A DNA stretch of 25,881 nucleotides from assembly GCA_964436305.1 (NCBI GenBank), contig CAYTCI010000060.1, forward strand, positions 1 to 25,881. The letters are read 5' to 3'. The number at the start of each line of letters is the position of its first letter. Positions within the stretch are counted from its first letter, which is position 1. Of this stretch, positions 7,243 to 12,297 are shown piece after piece. The notes below the pieces were generated by a model that saw only the letters and a program-made list of their open reading frames with translations, did no database searches and had not been told where the DNA came from. Source of the stretch: JAKPUX01 sp964436305 (GTDB lineage Bacteria > Zhuqueibacterota > Zhuqueibacteria > Residuimicrobiales > Residuimicrobiaceae). The position numbers and the translations under genes are program-made.

Positions 7243-7491
7243 ATGGATACAAAACTCACCTTAAAGCTGGATAAGACTCATATCGAAAAGGCCAAGCGAT
7301 ATGCTTTAAAACGTAAAACGAGCCTCTCTTCGCTGGTGGAAAAATACTTTTCATTTCTTGCCGATATGGACGATGACAGGAGTGTCGCTATAACGCCCAA
7401 GGTCAGCAAGATGTCGGGCGTGGTACGGCTGGAGTCCGATTTTGATCTCAAGGCCGAGAAAAGTGCACGTTTGCTGGAGAAATACAAATGA
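7243..7491 (+). CDS. DUF6364-family antitoxin (VapB-like)
   Basis: The 82-residue protein begins MDTKLTLKLDKTHIEKAKRYALKRKTSLSSLVEKYF. It has a beta strand then two helices in the style of a ribbon-helix-helix DNA-binding domain, as in the DUF6364 antitoxin family. The charged C-terminal tail (about residues 60-82) would wrap the toxin. Its stop overlaps the start of the PIN-domain gene by four bases (ATGA). As the DNA-binding partner it is the likely repressor acting at the twin ATACGTAT sites. It neutralises the downstream nuclease by direct binding (known for VapBC-type systems; inferred here). Confidence 0.85.
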   Translation: MDTKLTLKLDKTHIEKAKRYALKRKTSLSSLVEKYFSFLADMDDDRSVAITPKVSKMSGVVRLESDFDLKAEKSARLLEKYK

Positions 7492-7919
7492 CATTCAAGG
7501 CATTTATCGATGCCGATACCATCCTTGATGTCCTCGCCAAACGCGAGCCTTTTTATGATTCAGCAGCGCAATTATTCTCGTTGATCGAAAAGGGATCGAT
7601 CAAAGGATTTACCTCAGTGATTGTGTTCACCAATGTGTATTATATACTGCGGAAACAAATTTCATTCAACGCTACACGGGAGAGCCTGAATGATTTGAGA
7701 AGCTTGGTTCAAATCTTGCCCGTTGATAGCCGTATGATAGAATCAGCGCTTGGTTCTGACTTTACTGATTTTGAGGATGCCGTACAATATTTTTGTGCTG
7801 AAACGAATGGAATTAAGCATCTCATAACCCGCAACAAGATGGATTACAGAAAAGCCGGGATCAATATCCTGTCCGCCAAGGAATTCCTCTCCATGGTTCA
7901 AGCGCAAAGTGACAATTGA
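7488..7919 (+). CDS. PIN-domain toxin (VapC-like ribonuclease)
   Basis: The 143-residue PIN-domain protein begins with the strand-plus-acid signature FKAFIDADTILDVL (D8 the first metal-binding aspartate). The later acids D97 in FEDAVQ and D119 in ITRNKMDY are candidate members of the Mg2+ site. PIN toxins cut RNA, often tRNA or rRNA; the target here is unknown. It appears full length for the family with no frame break. It is translationally coupled to the DUF6364 gene, forming a complete type II toxin-antitoxin module with its own promoter. The next repeat block starts roughly 100 bases after its stop. Confidence 0.87.
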   Translation: MTFKAFIDADTILDVLAKREPFYDSAAQLFSLIEKGSIKGFTSVIVFTNVYYILRKQISFNATRESLNDLRSLVQILPVDSRMIESALGSDFTDFEDAVQYFCAETNGIKHLITRNKMDYRKAGINILSAKEFLSMVQAQSDN

Positions 7920-8019
7920 GCGCCCCGTTTCTTGCAACTCTGGCGGATCATTCTGTTGTAACACTGTATTGGGCGGGATCAGGCGAAGCCTTATAGACCG
8001 ACGAGCAAGAGGTTGGGCG

Positions 8020-8160
8020 CGCAAGAGGAGGAGGCGCGAGGGGGGAGGCACCAGGCGTTGCGGCGCCGGCATGAGTTGGGTCGGCGCCAGAGGTTGGCCG
8101 GGCTGGCGCGAGAGGAGGGAAACGCCAGGCGCTGCGCGCCGGCATGAGTTGGGCCGGCCT
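8020..8160. repeat. GGCGCGAG-family repeat block abutting the rmlA stop codon
   Basis: The block includes GGCGCGAGGGGGGAGGCACC, GCCGGCATGAGTTGGGTCGG and CTGGCGCGAGAGGAGG, then GCGCCGGCATGAGTTGGG again. The phrase GGCATGAGTTGGG occurs twice here and once in the 7012-7130 block. The repeat runs to within two bases of the stop codon of the convergent minus-strand rmlA gene. The about 100 bases between the PIN gene (ends 7919) and this block hold nothing recognisable. Confidence 0.8.
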
Positions 8161-8162
8161 CC

Positions 8163-9032
8163 TCACACCAGCGATTTCAGATACCGGCCATACTCGTTCT
8201 TCTCCAGCCGCCGCGCCTGCGCCAGCAGCTGCCCGCGGTCGATCCACCCCCTGGCATAAGCGATCTCCTCCAGACAGGCGATGCGGAATCCCTGCCGCTC
8301 CTGGATGGTCTTGACATAGGAGCTGGCATCGAGCAGGCTCTCGTAGGTGCCGGTATCGAGCCAGGCATAGCCGCGGCCGAGGATCTGCACATTGAGCCGG
8401 CCGCGTTCGAGATAGACGCGGTTGACGTCGGTGATCTCGAGCTCGCCGCGCGCCGAGGGCTGGATGCTTTGGGCCACCCGCACCACCTCCGCATCATAGA
8501 AATAGAGTCCCACCACGGCAAAGTTGCTCCTGGGCTGCTTCGGCTTCTCCTCGATGCTGAGGGCGCGCCCGGCGTCATCGAACTCGACCACGCCATAACG
8601 CTCGGGATCCTTCACCTGGTAGCCAAAGACCACGCCGCCGCCCTCGCGCTCGATCCGCCGCACCGACTCCTCGAGCAGGCCGCTGAAATTATGACCGTAG
8701 AAAATATTGTCGCCGAGGATGAGGCAGGCGCTGTCGCCGGCGAGGAACTCTTCGCCGAGGAGGAAGGCCTCAGCCAGTCCGTTGGGCGCGGGCTGCACCT
8801 TGTACTGCAGGCGGATGCCGAACTGCGAGCCATCGCCCAGCAGCTCCTCGAAACGGGGCAGATCCACCGGCGTGGAGATGAGGAGGATATCCTGCAGTCC
8901 GGCCAGCATCAGCGCGGAGAGGGGATAATAGACCATTGGCTTGTCATAGATCGGCAGGAGCTGCTTGCTCACCGCCTGGGTGATGGGGTAGAGGCGGGTG
9001 CCGGCGCCGCCGGCCAGAATGATGCCTTTCAC
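8163..9032 (-). CDS. rmlA: glucose-1-phosphate thymidylyltransferase
   Basis: The 289-residue enzyme joins glucose-1-phosphate and dTTP into dTDP-glucose, the entry step to dTDP-rhamnose and other dTDP-sugars, in the cytoplasm. The nucleotide-binding signature GGAGTRLYPIT is at 8-18, followed by SKQLLPIYDKPM (22-33). The metal-binding segment LGDNIFYG, EEKPKQPRS and WLDTGTYESL are also present. The length is typical of RmlA (RfbA). The start codon is GTG at 9030-9032, with GAGG about 10 bases upstream; no in-frame ATG gives as good a fit to the family N-terminus. None of rmlB, rmlC or rmlD is adjacent, so the rest of the pathway must lie elsewhere. No convincing promoter was found upstream. 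Confidence 0.95.
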   Translation of the reverse strand: MKGIILAGGAGTRLYPITQAVSKQLLPIYDKPMVYYPLSALMLAGLQDILLISTPVDLPRFEELLGDGSQFGIRLQYKVQPAPNGLAEAFLLGEEFLAGDSACLILGDNIFYGHNFSGLLEESVRRIEREGGGVVFGYQVKDPERYGVVEFDDAGRALSIEEKPKQPRSNFAVVGLYFYDAEVVRVAQSIQPSARGELEITDVNRVYLERGRLNVQILGRGYAWLDTGTYESLLDASSYVKTIQERQGFRIACLEEIAYARGWIDRGQLLAQARRLEKNEYGRYLKSLV

Positions 9033-9153
9033 GATCGGATGTCCTCTTTTTTATTGAATCGTACCGGCAATGCCGCCGCTGTGCGTACGCCGGCAGCCCC
9101 TGCTGAGGCGCCTGGCCGAGTTGGTTGATCCGGCTCAGAAGCAGGGTTTCCGC

Positions 9154-9182
9154 TTGACAATGCAGCGCGAATCCACTATTTT
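9154..9182 (+). promoter_or_regulatory. sigma70-type promoter of the HicB gene
   Basis: A consensus TTGACA (9154-9159) and TATTTT (9177-9182) with a 17-base spacer stand 78 bases upstream of the ATG at 9260. GGAG (9248-9251) is the ribosome binding site, 8 bases before the ATG. Confidence 0.7.
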
Positions 9183-9259
9183 TACGCAGAGCAAGATCGG
9201 ATTGCCAGCGCTCTTATGCCTCAAATGAAACCAGCTTGATAAATTATGGAGTTCAACTT

Positions 9260-9472
9260 ATGCACGAAATAATTTTCCAGGTTCAGGAAGATGACCAGGA
9301 TGGCGGTTACAGCGCCACTGCTCTGGGGCATGGAATCCATACCGAAGGTGAGACGCTGGATGAGCTGCGGGATAATATCAGGGAGGCTATCGCCTGCCAC
9401 TTCACAGAAACGGACGAGATCCCCAAAGTGGTCAGGATGCTCTTCACACACGATGAAGTCTTTGCACTATGA
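9260..9472 (+). CDS. hicB: HicB-like antitoxin
   Basis: The 70-residue protein begins MHEIIFQVQEDDQDGGYSAT and continues with ALGHGIHTEGETLDELRDNIREAIACHF. This is the HicB-type degenerate RNase H fold, where the GGYSA strand and the GETLDEL helix are the standard landmarks. The ATG at 9260 is preferred over 9236 because GGAG sits 8 bases upstream. Full HicB antitoxins often add a C-terminal DNA-binding domain; this one is the short form. The stop codon overlaps the start of a broken hicA, so the antitoxin may now be an orphan. Confidence 0.8.
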   Translation: MHEIIFQVQEDDQDGGYSATALGHGIHTEGETLDELRDNIREAIACHFTETDEIPKVVRMLFTHDEVFAL

Positions 9473-9645
9473 GATTGCCTCGCGATATTCCAGCGGACGA
9501 ACTTGTTCGAGCGCTGCGAAAGCTTGATTATCGGATCATGCCTTGTCGAGGCAAGACGGGGGAGATACCCTGGCCTGTTTTCCGGCTCCTCTCTTTCCAC
9601 ATGAACTGTCTTCAAGTGAGAGTGATGGGAAGGCAGCCCGTTTAA
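9469..9645 (+). pseudogene. hicA: truncated hicA toxin gene
   Basis: ATG at 9469 overlaps the hicB stop. The first 23 codons read MRLPRDIPADELVRALRKLDYRI, shown as residues 1-23. They match the normal HicA start (MRLPRDIsgeeLvkaLkklGYev). The sequence then becomes unrelated (MPCRGKTGEIPW and on) and stops at 9643-9645 after 58 codons. The GSH motif with the catalytic histidine, normally at about residues 28-30, and the rest of the double-stranded-RNA-binding-like fold are missing. A repeat hairpin lies just downstream (9657-9690), so the break may reflect a rearrangement at the repeat. Confidence 0.72.
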
Positions 9646-9656
9646 GGTCCGAAGCA

Positions 9657-9690
9657 GGCACGAGGGGGAAAAAGTCTGCCCTCTCGCGCC
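9657..9690. repeat. minimal hairpin copy of the repeat family at the wlbA stop codon
   Basis: GGCACGAGGGGG (9657-9668) and CCCTCTCGCGCC (9679-9690) form a 12-bp stem with ten Watson-Crick pairs, one G-T pair and one mismatch, around a 10-base loop. The right arm ends on the first base of the minus-strand stop codon (9690-9692). No T run follows on either strand, so it is not a standard intrinsic terminator, though it could slow decay or pause transcription. Confidence 0.7.
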
Positions 9691-10634
9691 TACCTCAGCA
9701 GCGGATGCACCCGGAGCGGATCGGCCGGAACCACCGTCGCATGCCGGATCTGGTGGGCGATCTCCACCGAGGTGCGCGCCTCCTCGATGCCAAAGCCGCG
9801 GCCGGCGAGGATCTCCTGATAGACCCGGGTGTGCAAGTCGGTAAAGCCCTCCGAAAACTCGACCTCCTCGCCATCCACCTGCACCGAGCGGAAAGTCGAC
9901 TTGCCTGCCGCGGCCGCGGCCGCTGGCAGATCGGCGCGGTCGATCGAGAGGTACCAGCGCACCCGCGCCCGCTCCAGCTCGAGCCAGCCGGCGGCACTGC
10001 GCTCCTCGGCCCGGTAGACCTCCAAACCCTTGACTCCGCCAAAGATCCACGCCAGCATGTCGAAGAAATGGATGCCGATATTGGTGGCGATCCCGCCCGA
10101 TTTGTGCACATCCCCTTTCCAGGAGAAATCGTACCAGCGGCCGCGCGAGGTGATGTAACTCAGCTCGACCTCGTGGATCCTGTCGGCCGGCTCGGCGGCG
10201 ATGCGCTCGCGCAAGGCCAGCAGGGCGGGATGGACCCGCAGCTGCAGGATGGTATGGACGCGCCGGCCGCTCTCGCGCTCGAGCTCGGCCAGGATGTCGA
10301 GGTTCCAGGGATTGAGCACCAGCGGCTTCTCGCAGATGGCGTCGGCGCCGATGCGCAGGGCGAAACGGATGTGCGCGTCGTGGAGGTAATTGGGCGAGCA
10401 GATGGTGACATAATGCAGGCGCTGCGCCTCGCCAAGGCGGCGCAGTTTCTCGGCATGGCGGTCAAAGCGTTCGAATTCGGTGAAGAAATCGACGTCGGAG
10501 AAATAGCGGTCGAGGATGCCGACCGAATCGCTGCGGTCGCAGGCGGCGACCAGGGTGTTGCCGGTTTCGCGGATGGCCTGGAGGTGACGCGGGGCGATAT
10601 AGCCGGCGGCGCCGATGAGGGCAAAGTTTTTCAT
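9690..10634 (-). CDS. wlbA: UDP-N-acetylglucosamine-uronate 3-dehydrogenase (WlbA/WbpB type)
   Basis: The 314-residue Gfo/Idh/MocA oxidoreductase begins with the Rossmann segment MKNFALIGAAGYIAPRHL. It has the CSPNYLHDAHIRFALR segment, the C-E-K103-P motif that supplies the catalytic lysine, and TNIGIHFFDML with the active-site His189. The match to WlbA/WbpB is close over the whole length by recalled sequence. Those enzymes oxidise C3 of UDP-GlcNAcA with NAD+ on the way to UDP-2,3-diacetamido-uronic acids, used in O-antigens and capsules. The start at 10634 has GGGAG 9 bases upstream. The partner genes of that pathway are not adjacent. The 3' end overlaps a repeat hairpin, and a relic of a second copy lies upstream at 10938-11008. 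Confidence 0.9.
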   Translation of the reverse strand: MKNFALIGAAGYIAPRHLQAIRETGNTLVAACDRSDSVGILDRYFSDVDFFTEFERFDRHAEKLRRLGEAQRLHYVTICSPNYLHDAHIRFALRIGADAICEKPLVLNPWNLDILAELERESGRRVHTILQLRVHPALLALRERIAAEPADRIHEVELSYITSRGRWYDFSWKGDVHKSGGIATNIGIHFFDMLAWIFGGVKGLEVYRAEERSAAGWLELERARVRWYLSIDRADLPAAAAAAGKSTFRSVQVDGEEVEFSEGFTDLHTRVYQEILAGRGFGIEEARTSVEIAHQIRHATVVPADPLRVHPLLR

Positions 10635-10665
10635 GGATGCATTCTCCCGGATGAATATAATCTTT

Positions 10666-10694
10666 AATATATCGTATTCCAGCCAAAAAGACAA
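10666..10694 (-). promoter_or_regulatory. sigma70-type promoter of wlbA
   Basis: On the minus strand, TTGTCT (10694-10689) and TATATT (10671-10666) are 17 bases apart, about 32 bases from the start codon. The repeat block 10711-10873 begins just upstream of the -35 box. Confidence 0.7.
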
Positions 10695-10710
10695 CGGCAA
10701 AATCGGCGGC

Positions 10711-10873
10711 CGGGTCTGCGCGAGGGGGTGGGGAGCCAGCCCGGCGCGAGGGCCTGCGGAGCCAGGCCACCGGGAGTTTGGGTCTGCGCGAGGGGGGGAG
10801 GGCCGGCCGCGAGCGCAGCGACAAGCCGGGCCGGCGCGAGAGCCCCCAAGTCTGGTGCCGACCCGAAACCTTC
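10711..10873. repeat. GGCGCGAG-family block, intact copy of the gap-spanning repeat
   Basis: The block contains GGTCTGCGCGAGGGGG twice, CCCGGCGCGAGGGCC, GCCGGCGCGAGAG and the inverse GGTGCCGACCC. Bases 10721-10775 are identical to 11683-11737, and 10773-10827 match 11838-11892, so this copy shows what should flank the N gap. Confidence 0.88.
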
Positions 10874-10937
10874 CCCCTTTTCACCCGGACTGCTTCCAGC
10901 CTGGTGCAACGGGGAGGAGGCCTGGTCGACTGGCCTG

Positions 10938-11008
10938 CCTTGGCAGCGGATGCATCCTGGTCGGATCGGCCGTCACCAGCACCGCCTGGCGGATCTGAGA
11001 AGATCTCG
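10938..11008 (-). pseudogene. relic of the 3' end of a second wlbA-like gene
   Basis: Read on the minus strand, codons from 10997 down to 10938 give IRQAVLVTADPTRMHPLPR. This aligns with the WlbA C-terminus (IRHATVVPADPLRVHPLLR at its last 19 residues). GAGATC at 11008-11003 matches the preceding Glu-Ile codons, but about two bases are missing between, so the frame is broken. The stop codon is also lost (CAG follows). The rest of the gene is absent; repeat DNA lies on its 3' side, as it does in the intact gene. Confidence 0.65.
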
Positions 11009-11028
11009 ATCAGGAAGGTAAAAACAGC

Positions 11029-11065
11029 TTGCGCTTGTCTATCAAAAAGCTTAATATTCGACAAG
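11029..11065 (+). promoter_or_regulatory. putative promoter and inverted repeat of the hicBA pair
   Basis: TTGCGC (11029-11034) and TAATAT (11052-11057) are spaced by 17 bases. CTTGTC (11034-11039) and GACAAG (11060-11065) form an inverted repeat that brackets the -10 element, a plausible antitoxin-binding site. The hicB start codon is at 11094. Confidence 0.5.
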
Positions 11066-11093
11066 ACTAAATTTCAGATCAGGGATACGTGGG

Positions 11094-11378
11094 ATGAAAG
11101 CAAATACATTCAGATTTTCAGCCTATTTGATTAAAGAAAATAGCTGTTATGTAGCTATTTGTGCCGAACTGGATCTGGTGAGTGAAGGCACAACCAAAGC
11201 GTCCGCTAAAGCCAATCTCGTTGAAGCCGCAGCACTGTACGTTGAGACAGCCATCGAAAGCAATTTGCCGGTCCTCAGGCCAATTCCAGCCGATGTCGAT
11301 ATCAGCCTTACCCATCCCGAAGAGGTACTGGAGCGCTTCCCCTTGTACATTGACTGCAAGGTGGAAGCGTATGCCTGA
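11094..11378 (+). CDS. hicB: HicB-like antitoxin
   Basis: The 94-residue protein begins MKANTFRFSAYLIKENSCYVAICAELDLVSEGTT (residues 1-34) and continues ASAKANLVEAAALYVETAIES. The beta-hairpin plus helix pattern (YVAICAEL, then SEGTTKASAKANL) is typical of the HicB RNase H-like antitoxin fold. It precedes and overlaps a HicA-like gene by eight bases (ATGCCTGA). A promoter with an inverted repeat lies upstream. It would bind the HicA toxin and, with it, repress its own operon. It is only distantly similar to the HicB at 9260, so the two modules are not a recent duplication. Confidence 0.82.
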   Translation: MKANTFRFSAYLIKENSCYVAICAELDLVSEGTTKASAKANLVEAAALYVETAIESNLPVLRPIPADVDISLTHPEEVLERFPLYIDCKVEAYA

Positions 11379-11589
11379 CTTGCCGGCAATAAAACCCAGA
11401 GCGGTTGTGAAAGCATTACAGAAGGCCGGGTTTGTGGTGATACGTACCAAAGGCAGTCATTGTCAGCTTAAGAAAGCAAACCTGCTGGTAACGGTGCCCC
11501 TCCATAGCAGGGATCTGCAAAAACCCACTCTCGCATCCATTCTGCGTCAAGCCCGCATCACCATCGAAGAACTGAAAAATTACTTATAG
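11371..11589 (+). CDS. hicA: HicA-like toxin (mRNA interferase)
   Basis: The 72-residue protein starts at the ATG overlapping the hicB stop. It reads AIKPRAVVKALQKAGFVVIR (6-25), then K-G28-S29-H30-CQL with the catalytic histidine. LLVTVPLHSRDLQKPTLASILRQARITIEEL follows at about residues 38-68. This is a complete HicA fold of the usual size. HicA toxins bind and cut mRNA; HicB blocks this. Its intactness contrasts with the truncated hicA at 9469. The repeat block resumes about 27 bases after its stop codon. Confidence 0.86.
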   Translation: MPDLPAIKPRAVVKALQKAGFVVIRTKGSHCQLKKANLLVTVPLHSRDLQKPTLASILRQARITIEELKNYL

Positions 11590-11615
11590 TCAGATGGTTT
11601 CTCATTCGACTGCCG

Positions 11616-11935
11616 GCGGGAGTTCGGGTCGGCGCGAGGGGGTGAGGGCCGGCCGCGAGCGCAGCGACAAGCCGGGTCGGCACGAGGGGGTGGGGAGCCA
11701 GCCCGGCGCGAGGGCCTGCGGAGCCAGGCCACCGGGANNNNNNNNNNNNNNNNNNNNNNNNNNNNNNNNNNNNNNNNNNNNNNNNNNNNNNNNNNNNNNN
11801 NNNNNNNNNNNNNNNNNNNNNNNNNNNNNNNNNNNNNGGAGTTTGGGTCTGCGCGAGGGGGGGAGGGCCGGCCGCGAGCGCAGCGACAAGCCAGGTCGGC
11901 GCGAGGGGGTGGGGGTCGGCCCCCAAGGGGGTGCC
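11616..11935. repeat. GGCGCGAG-family block interrupted by an assembly gap
   Basis: Left of the gap the block holds GGGTCGGCGCGAGGGGGTGA, GGGCCGGCCGCGAGCGCAGC and GGGTCGGCACGAGGGGGTGG. Right of it, the same GGCCGGCCGCGAGCGCAGCG phrase returns, then GGTCGGCGCGAGGGGG. Both flanks match the intact block at 10711-10873. It ends near 11935, before the promoter of the surface-protein gene. Confidence 0.88.
11738..11837. other. assembly gap (100 N)
   Basis: There are exactly 100 consecutive N, a conventional placeholder length. The flanks lie inside the repeat. Compared with the intact copy at 10721-10827 they overlap by three bases (GGA), so the true gap may be close to zero or may hold further repeat copies. 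Confidence 0.98.
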
Positions 11936-11973
11936 AGAAGTAACGCGAATGGTTAAATAATAAATTATTTCTG

Positions 11974-12002
11974 TTGTAAATTTCTAAAACTCGCTATATA
12001 TT
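11974..12002 (+). promoter_or_regulatory. sigma70-type promoter of the surface-protein gene
   Basis: TTGTAA (11974-11979) and TATATT (11997-12002) with a 17-base spacer lie in an A+T-rich stretch just after the repeat block. They predict transcription from near 12009. Confidence 0.6.
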
Positions 12003-12008
12003 GATACT

Positions 12009-12297
12009 TGAAAAGACCATTCTTTCCTGAAACACTCCGGCAGGGCCCTGCACAACAGCACAACCCTTCCGGCACATCCTAACCAGAGGAGGCCAATAGC
12101 AGCAACGCACCAATCCGGCAGGGGATGAAGGGGACACCAGGGACGCATACGGATCAACACTCCACACCATCATAGCTTTACCATCCGCACAACACCATCA
12201 AAACGCAATCCATCAGTCTTGCAACCATGTGAGCTCATTCGGCCACCGGGACGGCAATCTCATGGCCCCCATTCTTGCCCCGCGGCAGGAGATTACT
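12009..12297 (+). other. long untranslated leader of the surface-protein gene
   Basis: About 290 bases separate the predicted transcription start from the ATG at 12298. I recognise no riboswitch class or tRNA in it. It contains the local complementary bits GGCAGGGCCCTGC (12041-12053) and many CA-rich tracts. A 16-codon ATG-to-TAG frame at 12125-12175 has no ribosome binding site at proper spacing. The AGGAG at 12287-12291 serves the main gene. Confidence 0.4.

Noticed and set aside
12125..12175. Upstream 16-codon peptide in the surface-protein leader
   Set aside because: No ribosome binding site at a suitable distance and no recognisable leader-peptide feature.
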